Below the pieces are notes generated by a model that was given only the letters and a program-made list of their open reading frames with translations, was not told the DNA's origin and ran no database searches. The position numbers and the translations under genes were made by a program. Below, one piece after another: positions 30,735 to 39,456 of a stretch of 64,000 nucleotides of DNA. Origin of the DNA: Curtobacterium sp. MCSS17_015 (GTDB taxonomy: Bacteria > Actinomycetota > Actinomycetes > Actinomycetales > Microbacteriaceae); assembly GCF_003234265.2 (NCBI RefSeq), contig NZ_CP126256.1, forward strand, positions 2,294,001 to 2,358,000. The letters run 5' to 3'. Each line of letters opens with the position of its first letter. The first letter of the stretch is position 1.

Positions 30735-31661
30735 TCAGACCGGACGGACGTCGACGTCGAGCCCGAGGTCGAGCGCCCGCGCCGAGTGGGTGAGGGCGCC
30801 GACGGACACGATGTCGACCCCCGTGGCGGCGATCGCGGCCACCGTGTCGAGCGAGACCCCGCCCGAGGCCTCGACGAGCGCCCGGCCCGCCACGAGGGCC
30901 ACGCCCTCCTCGAGCATCGGGACCGTGAAGTTGTCGAGCATGACGGTGTCGACACCCGCGCCGACGACGGGTTCGATCTGGTCGATCCGGTCCACCTCGA
31001 CCTCGAGGTGCACCGTGTGACCGAGGCGCTGCCGGGCGGTCCGGATCGCGTCCCCGATGCCCACGCCCTCGGCGAGGAGCACCGCGAGGTGGTTGTCCTT
31101 CGCGAGCACCGCGTCGGACAGTGACGTCCGGTGGTTGTGGCCGCCGCCGCAGCGCACCGCGTGCCGTTCGAGGGCACGGAGGCCGGGCGTGGTCTTCCGG
31201 GTGTCGACGATCCGGGCGCCGGTGCCGGCGACGGCGGCGACGTACCGGGCGGTGAGGGTCGCGATGCCCGACATCCGCTGCACGAGGTTGAGCGCGACCC
31301 GCTCGGCGCGGAGCACGGACCGCGCCGAGCCGGTGACGCTCGCGATGACGTCGCCCGCGGCGAACACCGCGCCGTCCCGGAGCGCCACGGACACGACGAG
31401 CCCGGGATCGACGGCGTGCATCACGGCCACGAAGACCTCGCCGCCGGCGAGCACCCCCGGCTCCCGTGCCGCGAGGGTCGCGGTGGCGGTCGCCGCGGCG
31501 GGGATGAGCGTCTCGCTCGTGACGTCGCCCCAGGGCGCGTCCTCCTCGAGCGCGGTCTCGATCACCCGCCGGAGCACGTGCGGCGGGACGGTCCCCGGGT
31601 CGAGGACGGCGGGCCCGGCAGCGCCGGTGACGTCCGCGCCGGTGGTGGTTCGAGTGGTCAT
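30735..31661 (-). CDS. nadC: nicotinate-nucleotide pyrophosphorylase (carboxylating)
   Basis: 308 residues. Makes nicotinate mononucleotide from quinolinate and PRPP. Motifs: TLIPAAATATATLAAREPGVLAG, RKTTPGLRALERHAVRCGGG, and HRTSLSDAVLAKDNH, then VEVDRIDQIEPVV. The N-terminal ~20 residues are an extra Thr/Gly-rich segment. ATG overlaps the nadB stop by 4 nt (ATGA). Confidence 0.96.
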   Translation of the reverse strand: MTTRTTTGADVTGAAGPAVLDPGTVPPHVLRRVIETALEEDAPWGDVTSETLIPAAATATATLAAREPGVLAGGEVFVAVMHAVDPGLVVSVALRDGAVFAAGDVIASVTGSARSVLRAERVALNLVQRMSGIATLTARYVAAVAGTGARIVDTRKTTPGLRALERHAVRCGGGHNHRTSLSDAVLAKDNHLAVLLAEGVGIGDAIRTARQRLGHTVHLEVEVDRIDQIEPVVGAGVDTVMLDNFTVPMLEEGVALVAGRALVEASGGVSLDTVAAIAATGVDIVSVGALTHSARALDLGLDVDVRPV

Positions 31662-33328
31662 GCGAGTGCCTCCTGCAGGACGGCGGACGGGGCGCCGAGG
31701 GGGTCGGCCGGTCGGGAACGCACCCAGGCGGTCGTCGCCGGCGCGGACGGGTCGGTGTCGGGGTGGTCGGTCCGGGCGTGGGCACCGCGGGACTCGGTCC
31801 GGGCGTCGGCGGCGAGCACGGTGACGCGTGCCAGGTCGAGCAGCGCCCGGTCCTCGGCAGCGCGGACGGTCGCCGGTGCCGGGGTCGACGGTGCGTCGAG
31901 CGCGCGCCTGGCCGCGGCGAGTCCGTCGGCGTCGCGGAGCAGCCCGACGTGCTCGGTCATGACGGACTGGACCACGGGGCGGACGACGGTGTCAGGGCGG
32001 AGCCGGTCCGGGCCTCCCGGCCGGTCCCGGTCCGCCCCGCGCACGTCGTCGGTCGGACGGGAGGCGCGCCCGACGTCCGCCACGCCGGTCACCACCGTGG
32101 GCACGAGCGCCGCGTCCCCCCGCAACCGGAGCGTGCCGGGCCGCGCGGAACCGAGCGCGTCGGCGGCGCGGACGGCGAACACGAGGCCCTCGAGCAGCGA
32201 GTTCGAGGCGAGACGGTTCGCGCCGTGCACGCCGGTGCAGGCCACCTCGCCGACCGCGGACAGCCCGGGCAGGCTCGTCCGTCCTTCGGTGTCGGTCACG
32301 ACGCCGCCCATCGCGTAGTGCGCTGCGGGGGCGACGGGGACGCCCTCCCGCGTCCAGTCGACACCCGCCGCCCGGGTCGCCCGGGTGAGGCCGGGGAACC
32401 GGCCGAGCAGGAAGGCGGGGTCGAGACCGGTGGCGTCGAGGAGCACGGGTCGGCCGCCCTGGTCGCGCATCGCGGCCGCGATCCCCCGCGCGACGACGTC
32501 CCGCGGGGCGAGCTCGGCGTCCGGGTGCACGTCACGCATGAAGCGGTGCCCGCGCTCGTCCCGCAGGACGGCACCCTCGCCGCGGACCGCCTCGGAGACG
32601 AGCCCGCCGCCGGGCACGGCCAGACGGGTCGGGTGGAACTGGACGAACTCGAGGTCGGCGAGCACCGCACCGGCACGCCAGGCCGCGGCCGCCCCGTCCC
32701 CGGTCGCGACGAGCGGGTTGGTGGTCTCGCGGTACAGGTGCCCGGCTCCCCCGGAGGCGAGCAGCACCGCGTCCGCGTCGATCCGGCGCGGTTCGCCGAG
32801 CAGGTCGAGGACGTCGACGCCGACGACCTGGCCGTGTCGCACGACGAGGTCGGTCAGGCAGGTCCGTTCCAGGATGGTGACGTGCCGACGGTGGAGGGCG
32901 GCGACGAGCGTCCGCTCCACCGCGGCCCCGGTCGCGTCCCCGTCCGCGTGCAGGACCCGCCAGCGGCCGTGCGCGGCCTCCCGCCCCCGGGCGAGGTCGT
33001 CGCCGTACCGGTCGAGTGCGGCAGCGTCCCCGGTGCGGTCGAACGGCACCCCGAGGGCGAGGAGGTCGCGCACCCGCGCCGGGCCGTCGGTGCAGAGGAC
33101 GTCGACGGCCCGGGCGTCCGCGGTGCCCGCGGCCGCGACGTGCGTGTCATGCTGGTGGAGGGCTGCGGTGTCGTCCGCGCCGAGCGCCACCGCGATGCCG
33201 CCCTGGGCACACGCGGTGGCGCCGTCGGTCAGGGCGCCCTTCGTGACGAGGGTGACGTCGTGCACGGTGCTCGCGCGGATCGCGGCGGTCAGGCCGGCGA
33301 TGCCCGACCCGACGACGACGACGTGCAT
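31658..33328 (-). CDS. nadB: L-aspartate oxidase
   Basis: 556 residues. Oxidises L-aspartate to iminosuccinate for NadA. FAD-binding start MHVVVVGSGIAGLTAAI; substrate-domain motifs FHPTRL, SEAVRGEGAVL, MGGVVTDTEGRTSLPGLSAVGEVACTGVHGANRLASNSLLEG. Between the flavoprotein fold and the C-terminal helices is an Arg/Asp/Pro-rich stretch (about residues 414-445) whose DNA carries GGGAGGC-type inverted-repeat arms. TGATG overlap with nadA. Confidence 0.95.
   Translation of the reverse strand: MHVVVVGSGIAGLTAAIRASTVHDVTLVTKGALTDGATACAQGGIAVALGADDTAALHQHDTHVAAAGTADARAVDVLCTDGPARVRDLLALGVPFDRTGDAAALDRYGDDLARGREAAHGRWRVLHADGDATGAAVERTLVAALHRRHVTILERTCLTDLVVRHGQVVGVDVLDLLGEPRRIDADAVLLASGGAGHLYRETTNPLVATGDGAAAAWRAGAVLADLEFVQFHPTRLAVPGGGLVSEAVRGEGAVLRDERGHRFMRDVHPDAELAPRDVVARGIAAAMRDQGGRPVLLDATGLDPAFLLGRFPGLTRATRAAGVDWTREGVPVAPAAHYAMGGVVTDTEGRTSLPGLSAVGEVACTGVHGANRLASNSLLEGLVFAVRAADALGSARPGTLRLRGDAALVPTVVTGVADVGRASRPTDDVRGADRDRPGGPDRLRPDTVVRPVVQSVMTEHVGLLRDADGLAAARRALDAPSTPAPATVRAAEDRALLDLARVTVLAADARTESRGAHARTDHPDTDPSAPATTAWVRSRPADPLGAPSAVLQEALA
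32012..32065. repeat. GGGAGGC-armed inverted repeat inside nadB
   Basis: GCCTCCCG (32012-32019) and CGGGAGGC (32058-32065) face each other with a 38-nt interval inside the nadB coding region, in the Arg/Asp/Pro-rich linker. Elsewhere in the window the same arms mark gene ends. Confidence 0.5.
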
Positions 33329-34620
33329 CAGGCCCGGGTCCCCAGCGGACGGGGCTTCGCGGCGAGCATGCGTTCGAGCGCGACCTTCGCGTCGACCTGG
33401 ACGTCGGCGGGGACCACGATCTCGTTGAGCACGACACCATCGACGAGCGCCTCGAGCACCCACGCCAGGTAGCCGGGGTGGATGCGGTACATGGTCGAGC
33501 ACGGGCACACGACGGGGTCGAGGCACGTGATGGTGTGCTGCGGGTACTCGGCCGCGAGCCGGTTGACCATGTTGATCTCGGTGCCGATGGCGAACGACGT
33601 CGGCTCGGTGGCCGCGGCGACCGTCTTCCGGATGAGGTCGGTGCTGCCGGCGACGTCGGCGGCGTCCACCACGGCCATCGGGCACTCCGGGTGCACGATC
33701 ACCCGGACGTCCGGGTCGTCGCGCCGGGCCTGCTCGATCTGCTCGACCGTGAACCGGCGGTGCACCGAGCAGAAACCGTGCCACAGGACGACCTGGGCGT
33801 CGAGCAACTCGGCGGCGGTGTTGCCGCCACCGGCGAGCCGCGGGTTCCACATCGGCATCCGGTCGGTGCTGATCCCCATCGCCTTCGCGGTGTTCCGACC
33901 GAGGTGCTGGTCCGGGAAGAACAGCACGCGCTGCCCCCGCTCGAACGCCCACTCGAGCACCGTCGCCGCGTTCGAGGACGTGCAGACGATGCCGCCGTTC
34001 CGACCGCAGAACGCCTTGAGGTCGGCAGCGGAGTTCATGTACGTGACCGGGACGACCGGGACGCGGCCGTCGGCGTCCGGCTCCGAGCCGTACAGCGCCG
34101 TCAGCTCGGCCCAGGCCGCCTCGACGCTGTCGATGTCGGCCATGTCCGCCATCGAGCACCCGGCAGCCAGGTTCGGCAGGATGACGCGCTGGTCGTCCCG
34201 CGCCAGGACGTCCGCCGTCTCCGCCATGAAGTGCACGCCGCAGAACACGATGGCCTCGGCGTCCGGCCTGGTCAGGGCGGCGTTCGCGAGCTGGAACGAG
34301 TCGCCGAGGAAGTCCGCGTGCCGCACCACCTCGTCCCGCTGGTAGAAGTGCCCGAGGACGACCACGCGGTCCCCGAGGCTGGCCTTCGCCCGCTCGATGC
34401 GCTCGTGCAGCTCGTCGTCGGGAGCGTTCCGGTACTCGTCCGGCAGGACGCCCTGCCGCGGCGCCGAGGTCGGGATGACGTCGGACATCGACGAGCCGGG
34501 GCCGTACCCGGGGACGGCGTCGAAGTCCCAGGTGGGAGCGGCGAGGTCGGGCGTGCAGGTGGTGCCGGCCGCCCGGCCGTTCGAGATCAGTTCGATGGTG
34601 GTCGCGATGGACACGGTCAC
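33328..34620 (-). CDS. nadA: quinolinate synthase A
   Basis: 430 residues, the long actinobacterial form. Makes quinolinate from iminosuccinate and DHAP using a [4Fe-4S] cluster. Cluster cysteines are visible in IVFCGVHFMAE, GGIVCTSSNA and the CLDPVVCPCSTMYRIHPGYLAW region. LGHFYQRDEVVRHADFLGDS is the N-terminal signature. GTG 34620 is 8 nt after the nrtR stop. Residues 1-60 precede the family core. Confidence 0.96.
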   Translation of the reverse strand: MTVSIATTIELISNGRAAGTTCTPDLAAPTWDFDAVPGYGPGSSMSDVIPTSAPRQGVLPDEYRNAPDDELHERIERAKASLGDRVVVLGHFYQRDEVVRHADFLGDSFQLANAALTRPDAEAIVFCGVHFMAETADVLARDDQRVILPNLAAGCSMADMADIDSVEAAWAELTALYGSEPDADGRVPVVPVTYMNSAADLKAFCGRNGGIVCTSSNAATVLEWAFERGQRVLFFPDQHLGRNTAKAMGISTDRMPMWNPRLAGGGNTAAELLDAQVVLWHGFCSVHRRFTVEQIEQARRDDPDVRVIVHPECPMAVVDAADVAGSTDLIRKTVAAATEPTSFAIGTEINMVNRLAAEYPQHTITCLDPVVCPCSTMYRIHPGYLAWVLEALVDGVVLNEIVVPADVQVDAKVALERMLAAKPRPLGTRA

Positions 34621-34628
34621 GTCCCCGT

Positions 34629-35375
34629 TCAGTGCGCGGTGGTGGGAGGGGTGGGGTCCGCGGAGGTCCGCGGGGTCGTCAGCGGGCCGTTGTCCGCGTA
34701 CGACAGGTCGGGGTTCGAGCGGTACAACCGGGCCGGCCGGTGCCGACCGCCGCTCGTGGTCTCGTCGGTCGGCAGGACCGCGTCGCCCTGCGCGACCTGC
34801 CGCCGGAAGTTCGCCGGGTCGAGTGTCCGACCGAGCACGGCCTCGTAGACCCCGCGGAGCTCGGCGAGGGTGAACCGGTCACCGAGGAACGCCTGTGCGA
34901 TCCGGGAGTACGACATCTTGTTCCGCAGCCGCCAGAGGGCGTACTCGACGATGCGGTCGTGGTCGAAGGCGAGGGGCGGGTGCTCGTCGGCCAGGAACCA
35001 CCGCACGTTCCAGTCGTCCGGCACGACGCTCGCCTCGTCCGGGTGGACCAGCGCCCAGTAGACGACCGACACGACCCGGCTCGGCGAACGGCCGACGTCC
35101 CCGAACGCGTAGAGCTGCTCGAGGTAGCGCGGCTGCACGTTCGTCGTCTCACGGAGTCGTGCCGCCGCGGAGTCGTCGAGCCCCTCGTCCGGACCCACCC
35201 ATCCGCCCGGGAGCGCCCACGACCCCTCGAACGGCTCGGTGACGCGGCGGACGAGCGGCATCCACAGCGCCGGGGTGCCGGTGTCGGGGTGCGGTCGGAG
35301 CGCGACGATGACGGTGGACACCGCGAGCCGGATCCCGGTGTCGTCCACGGCTGCTCCTGCTGCTGTTCGGGTCAT
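34629..35375 (-). CDS. nrtR: NrtR: NUDIX-domain transcriptional regulator of NAD synthesis
   Basis: 248 residues. The N-terminal Nudix-like ADP-ribose sensor (about 12-145) includes PFEGSWALPGGWVGPDEGLDDSAAARL; the Nudix box is degenerate (RETTNVQ in place of REExxGE), as expected for a sensor rather than a hydrolase. The C-terminal winged helix (about 150-215) ends RLYRSNPDL. NrtR represses NAD genes and is released by ADP-ribose. It heads the nadA-nadB-nadC-desulfurase operon and three half-sites of the same sequence overlap its start. Confidence 0.92.
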   Translation of the reverse strand: MTRTAAGAAVDDTGIRLAVSTVIVALRPHPDTGTPALWMPLVRRVTEPFEGSWALPGGWVGPDEGLDDSAAARLRETTNVQPRYLEQLYAFGDVGRSPSRVVSVVYWALVHPDEASVVPDDWNVRWFLADEHPPLAFDHDRIVEYALWRLRNKMSYSRIAQAFLGDRFTLAELRGVYEAVLGRTLDPANFRRQVAQGDAVLPTDETTSGGRHRPARLYRSNPDLSYADNGPLTTPRTSADPTPPTTAH

Positions 35376-35397
35376 GCTGACCCGAAGTGTTCGGGTA
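35366..35397. promoter_or_regulatory. candidate NrtR operator: three TTCGGGT half-sites
   Basis: TTCGGGTC (35366-35373), GACCCGAA (35379-35386) and TTCGGGTA (35390-35397) make two overlapping inverted repeats; the second, ACCCGAA-GTG-TTCGGGT, has perfect 7-bp arms. They cover the nrtR start codon and leader, downstream of a -10-like TACGGT (35409-35404 on the minus strand). This suits autorepression of the whole operon. Confidence 0.6.
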
Positions 35398-35465
35398 CTG
35401 ATGACCGTATCACGGCGGTCACCGGACCGGAACCGAGCCGTGACGCCGGGGAAACACGCCGCGCC

Positions 35466-35478
35466 TAGCATCGGCGGC
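35466..35478 (+). promoter_or_regulatory. -10 element for leaderless acylphosphatase transcript
   Basis: TAGCAT at 35466-35471, 7 nt before ATG 35479; no ribosome site. Confidence 0.5.
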
Positions 35479-35763
35479 ATGGGCAGCACGACCACGAGGA
35501 AGCACGCCGTCGTGAGCGGGACGGTGCAGGGCGTCGGGTTCCGCTGGTGGACCGCACGCAAGGCCGACGGCCTCGAACTCGCCGGGTACGCCCGGAACCT
35601 GTTCGACGGCACCGTCGAGGTGGAGGCCGAGGGCCCCGCCCCCGCGGTCGACGCGCTGGTCGTCATGCTCCGGTCCGGTCCACCGTCGGCGAGCGTCACC
35701 GACGTCGCCGTGCGCGAGGTCGTGCCACACGGCGACGAGGACGGCTTCCGCATCCTGCACTGA
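35479..35763 (+). CDS. acyP: acylphosphatase
   Basis: 94 residues. Hydrolyses acyl phosphates. Catalytic Arg in VQGVGFRWW (about 17-25) and catalytic Asn in GYARNLFDGTVEVEAEG (about 37-53), both at the canonical spacing. Monocistronic; divergent from nrtR across a ~100-nt gap that holds both promoters. Confidence 0.95.
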   Translation: MGSTTTRKHAVVSGTVQGVGFRWWTARKADGLELAGYARNLFDGTVEVEAEGPAPAVDALVVMLRSGPPSASVTDVAVREVVPHGDEDGFRILH

Positions 35764-35875
35764 CCGTTCACCCCGCGTTCGCGGTCCGTCGGGAATGACC
35801 TGGCGTCGTCGGGCCTTGCAGCATCGGTACCCGTCCGTCACGGGTGCGTGTCACCCCGAACCCCCAGGAGCCCCC

Positions 35876-37366
35876 TTGACCCAGGCCGTCGACTCCGCGC
35901 CCCGCACCGGGAGCATCGAGCAGTCCTCCCCCGCGGGCAACCGCCTCGTGATCGGACTGCTGCTCGTCTCGGCGTTCGTCGTCATCCTCAACGAGACGAT
36001 CATGGGCGTGGCGCTGCCGCGGCTCATGGACGACCTCGGCATCAGCGCCGCCACCGGACAGTGGCTCACCACCGGCTTCCTGCTCACCATGGCGGTCGTC
36101 ATCCCGATCACGGGCTACCTGCTGCAGCGCTTCGACACCCGACCGGTGTTCGTCTGGGCGATGAGCCTGTTCTCCGCCGGCACGCTCGTCGCGCTGCTCG
36201 CCCCGGGCTTCACGATGCTGCTCATCGGGCGCATCGTCCAGGCCAGCGGCACCGCGATCATGATGCCGCTGCTCATGACCACCGTGCTGACCCTCATCGA
36301 ACCCGCGCACCGCGGCCGCGTGATGGGCAACATCTCGATCGTCATCTCCGTCGCCCCGGCCATCGGCCCGACGATCTCCGGCCTCATCCTCAACGCCTTC
36401 TCGTGGCGCTGGCTGTTCGGCTTCGTGCTCCCCATCGCCCTCGCCGCACTCGTGCTCGGCATGCTGAAGGTCCGCAACGTCTCCACCCCGCGGAAGTCGG
36501 CGATCGACGTCGCCTCGGTCGTCCTGTCGGCCGTCGCGTTCGGCGGCATCGTCTACGGCCTCTCGAGCATCGGTGAGGCCGGCTCGACGGGTCTGGCCGT
36601 GCCGGTCGGCTCGCTCGTCGTCGGGTTCGCCGCCCTCGCGGTCTTCATCGTGCGGCAGACCCGCCTGCAGCGTCGTGACGCGGCCCTGCTCGACCTGCGC
36701 ACCTTCAGCACGAAGGGCTTCACGATCCCGATCGTCGCGATGGCGATCAGCTTCATGGCGATGTTCGGCACGCTCATCCTGCTGCCGATCTACCTCGAGC
36801 GCGTGCTCGGGCTCGAGGTCCTCGACGTCGGGCTCCTGCTCCTCCCCGGCGGCCTGCTCATGGGCCTCCTGTCCCCGATCGTCGGTCGGATCTACGACCG
36901 TCGCGGGCCGCGCGTCCTGCTCATCCCGGGCTCGATCATCATCAGCGGTGTGCTCTGGGCGCTCTCGACGGTCACGGTGGACACGAGCGTCTGGTTCGTG
37001 CTCGGTGCCCACGTCGTGCTGAGCCTCGGCCTGGCGCTGACCTTCACGCCGCTGTTCACCTCGGCGCTCGGCGGACTGCCCCCGCGCCTCTACTCGCACG
37101 GCAGCGCCGTGCTCGGCACGGCGCAGCAGCTGGCCGGTGCCGCCGGGACGGCCTTGTTCGTCACGCTGCTCACCATCGGCGCGACCACCGCCGCCGCCGG
37201 CGGCGACGGGCTGACCGTTGCTGAGGCCACCGCGCGGGCCACGGCCTCCGGCGTGCACTCGGCGTTCCTCGTCGGTGCGGTGATCTCGCTGTTCGGCATC
37301 CTCGCCTCGTCGATGGTCCGGAAGCCGGTCACGCCGGAGGGTGCACCCGCGCCCGCCGTGCACTGA
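35876..37366 (+). CDS. MFS drug:H+ antiporter, DHA2 (EmrB-like) family
   Basis: 496 residues, 14 predicted helices. Helix-1 motif VVILNETIMGVALPRLM, motif A absent or weak in GYLLQRFDTRPVFVW (as in LmrB-type pumps), and motif C APAIGPTISGLILNAFSW. Exports unknown toxicants. The TTG start at 35876 is preferred because AGGAG lies five bases upstream; ATG 35795 would add 27 residues. Terminated by the hairpin at 37399-37438. Confidence 0.88.
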   Translation: MTQAVDSAPRTGSIEQSSPAGNRLVIGLLLVSAFVVILNETIMGVALPRLMDDLGISAATGQWLTTGFLLTMAVVIPITGYLLQRFDTRPVFVWAMSLFSAGTLVALLAPGFTMLLIGRIVQASGTAIMMPLLMTTVLTLIEPAHRGRVMGNISIVISVAPAIGPTISGLILNAFSWRWLFGFVLPIALAALVLGMLKVRNVSTPRKSAIDVASVVLSAVAFGGIVYGLSSIGEAGSTGLAVPVGSLVVGFAALAVFIVRQTRLQRRDAALLDLRTFSTKGFTIPIVAMAISFMAMFGTLILLPIYLERVLGLEVLDVGLLLLPGGLLMGLLSPIVGRIYDRRGPRVLLIPGSIIISGVLWALSTVTVDTSVWFVLGAHVVLSLGLALTFTPLFTSALGGLPPRLYSHGSAVLGTAQQLAGAAGTALFVTLLTIGATTAAAGGDGLTVAEATARATASGVHSAFLVGAVISLFGILASSMVRKPVTPEGAPAPAVH

Positions 37367-37398
37367 CGCGCCGACGCACGACGCACCGCCCCGCGGTC

Positions 37399-37438
37399 CG
37401 ACCGACGCGCCCCGTCGCCCGACGGGGCGCGTCGGTCG
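37399..37438. terminator. intrinsic terminator after the MFS gene
   Basis: 18-bp stem built on ACCGACGCGCCCCGTC and its complement with a GCCC loop (37417-37420), 33 nt after the stop. The following bases are CGTTCC, without a T-tract. Confidence 0.85.
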
Positions 37439-37464
37439 TTCCCGGGCCGTGGCATCGTGGGCGC

Positions 37465-38712
37465 ATGCGGTCGACGACGAGCGAGCTGAACTGGTCCGGC
37501 ACGGTCACCTACACGGCCGAGCGGGTCCTCCGCCCGGCGTCGCTCGACCAGGTCGCCGACACCGTGGCCCGGGCGTCCCGCATCCACGGGCTCGGCACCC
37601 GCCACTCGTTCAACGACGTCGCCGACACCTCCGGCGTCCTGCTCGACCTCACCGCCGTGCCGACCGACCTCGTCGTCGCCCGGGACCGGAGCACCGCGAC
37701 GATGGGCGCCGGCACCCGGTACGGCCTCGTCGCCCCCGACCTCGACGCCGCCGGGGTCGCGCTCCACAACGAGGGCTCGCTCCCCCACATCTCGCTCGGC
37801 GGCGCGATCGCCACCGGCACGCACGGCTCGGGCACGACGCTCGGGTCGCTCAGCACCGCCGCGGCCGCGCTCGAGGTCATCGGACCGGACGGCACGACGA
37901 GCACCGTCCGCCGCGGCGACCCGGCGCTGTCGGGGGCCGCGATCCACCTCGGCCTGCTCGGTATCGTCACGCGCGTCACGGTCGACGTACAGCCCACCTA
38001 CCGGATGCGGCAGGACACGTACGGCCCGATCGGCTGGGACACGTTCACCGCGGGCGTCGACGAGGTGTTCGCGGCCGGCTACTCCGTCTGCGCGTTCACA
38101 CGCTTCGGTGACGCCGTGTCCGAGGTGCTCGTGAAGTCCCGCGTGCCGGACGACGCCGACGACGTCGAGGTGCCCACGGACCTCCGCAGCGCACCCCGCC
38201 TGCCCGGCACGCCCGGCGACGGGCACCACACCGCCCGCGACGGTTCGGTGGGTCCGTGGTGGGACCGGCTGCCGCACTTCCCGATCGAGGCGGTCCCCTC
38301 GGTCGGGTCCGAGGTGCAGAGCGAGCACTTCGTCCCGCTCCGGCACGCGGCCGCCGCCCTCGACGCGCTCCGCGGACTCGCCGACCGGTTCCGGCCGCAC
38401 CTGCACGTGTGCGAACTGCGGACGATGGCCGCTGACGACCTCTGGCTCAGCCCGACACAGGGCGAGGACGTGCTCTGCATCGCCCTCACCTGGCGGAAGC
38501 ACCCGGACGAGGTCGCGGCCCTGCTCCCCGACCTGGAGGCCCGGCTCGCCCCGTTCGGCGGCCGTCCGCACTGGGGCAAGATGAGCTCCCTCGACGGCGT
38601 GGCGATCGCGGCCCTGTACCCGCGGCTGCCGGACTTCCGCGCCCTCGTCGCTGAGCGCGACCCGGACCGGAAGTTCGCGTCCGCGTTCGGTGAGCGGGTG
38701 CTCGGGACCTGA
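37465..38712 (+). CDS. FAD-linked alditol oxidase-like protein (AldO/xylitol oxidase family)
   Basis: 415 residues. FAD_binding_4 domain (about 13-180): the GLGTRHSFNDVADTSG motif holds the histidine that carries covalent FAD in AldO, with GSLPHISLGGAIATGTHGSG as the second flavin motif. The C-terminal D-arabinono-lactone-oxidase domain ends HWGKMSSLDGVAIAALYPRL, the ALO signature. AldO oxidises sugar alcohols to aldoses with H2O2 release; an aldonolactone oxidase is the other option. Monocistronic. Confidence 0.88.
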   Translation: MRSTTSELNWSGTVTYTAERVLRPASLDQVADTVARASRIHGLGTRHSFNDVADTSGVLLDLTAVPTDLVVARDRSTATMGAGTRYGLVAPDLDAAGVALHNEGSLPHISLGGAIATGTHGSGTTLGSLSTAAAALEVIGPDGTTSTVRRGDPALSGAAIHLGLLGIVTRVTVDVQPTYRMRQDTYGPIGWDTFTAGVDEVFAAGYSVCAFTRFGDAVSEVLVKSRVPDDADDVEVPTDLRSAPRLPGTPGDGHHTARDGSVGPWWDRLPHFPIEAVPSVGSEVQSEHFVPLRHAAAALDALRGLADRFRPHLHVCELRTMAADDLWLSPTQGEDVLCIALTWRKHPDEVAALLPDLEARLAPFGGRPHWGKMSSLDGVAIAALYPRLPDFRALVAERDPDRKFASAFGERVLGT

Positions 38713-38714
38713 TG

Positions 38715-38734
38715 CGGGCCTCCCGGGAGGCCCG
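38715..38734. terminator. 20-bp perfect palindrome of the GGGAGGC family
   Basis: CGGGCCTCCCGGGAGGCCCG, 2 nt after the alditol oxidase stop and before the convergent thpR stop (38794). It shares GGGAGGCCCG with the palindromes at 9614 and 25205. Confidence 0.6.
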
Positions 38735-38793
38735 GGGCGCGCCCCGGCACGACCGTCACGACCGTTTCCCCGCGTCCCGCCGCCGTCCGAGCG

Positions 38794-39291
38794 TCAGCCG
38801 AGCGGGGTGACCGTCTTCGTCTCGCCGTCCCAGTGCCGCACGCCGGCGACCCCGAACTCCTCGGGCAACGGCACGGCCGTGAGCGCCTCGAGCATCCGCG
38901 GGAGGTCGACGTCGCGCGGCCGACGGGCGAGCGTCAGGTGCGGCACCCAGCGGCCGGGCAGTGCGGTGTCGACACCACCGGGAGCCGCTCGGTGCACGGC
39001 CTCGTGGAAGGCGGCGAGCGTCCGGTCGACCACGATGCCGACCCCGAGCACGTGCCGACCCGGACCGGCGGGGAACAGCAGGAGCCCGGCGGGCCGGACG
39101 GTCGTCGGCAGCGGGGCGTCGAAGGCGGTCGGGACGGGCAGGGCCTCGCCCGCGGTCAGGGTGACGTGCGGGGCGTTCGTGTCCGAGGTGTGCCGGCCCA
39201 TGCTCGGCAGGTCGGCGGTGACCAGCGCTTCCCAGGCGTCGCGGACCGCCCGTTCGGCGGCCGGGTCGAGGACGAGTTCGATGCTGCGCAC
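38794..39291 (-). CDS. thpR: 2H phosphoesterase, 2'-5' RNA ligase / ThpR-like
   Basis: 165 residues. Two HxTL motifs are present: HVTLT (about 42-46) and HLTLA (about 114-118), the catalytic pair of the 2H superfamily. ThpR opens 2',3'-cyclic phosphates on RNA; the biological substrate is uncertain. The GTG start at 39291 lies 6 nt after a CAGGCT -10-like hexamer, consistent with leaderless mRNA. Confidence 0.85.
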   Translation of the reverse strand: MRSIELVLDPAAERAVRDAWEALVTADLPSMGRHTSDTNAPHVTLTAGEALPVPTAFDAPLPTTVRPAGLLLFPAGPGRHVLGVGIVVDRTLAAFHEAVHRAAPGGVDTALPGRWVPHLTLARRPRDVDLPRMLEALTAVPLPEEFGVAGVRHWDGETKTVTPLG

Positions 39292-39369
39292 GCTCCGAGC
39301 CTGCCCGGTGACGGCGTCGCTCGTAACACGGCGGAACGCGAATCGACCCCGTCCGCGTCGCCGTGCACA

Positions 39370-39451
39370 CTCGTGGGGTCCGCGCTGCTCACCCCCGGCG
39401 ACGGACCACACAGCACCGACCCTGCCACCAGGGCGACCCCTTCACGAGGAG
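39370..39451 (+). promoter_or_regulatory. structured leader that sequesters the metQ ribosome site
   Basis: CTCGTG (39370-39375) pairs with CACGAG (39443-39448) and GGGTC (39376-39380) with GACCC (39435-39439). The 3' strand of this helix runs into GAGGAG (39446-39451), the metQ ribosome site, six nt before ATG 39457. The enclosed 54 nt hold further stems such as CCCTG-CCAC-CAGGG. The arrangement resembles a riboswitch or thermosensor; it does not match SAM-I or SAM-IV sequences that I can recall. Confidence 0.45.
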
Positions 39452-39456
39452 CACCC

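Noticed and set aside
39361-39456. Known SAM-I or SAM-IV riboswitch
   Set aside because: I could not align the conserved core motifs to this leader; retained only as a structured element.
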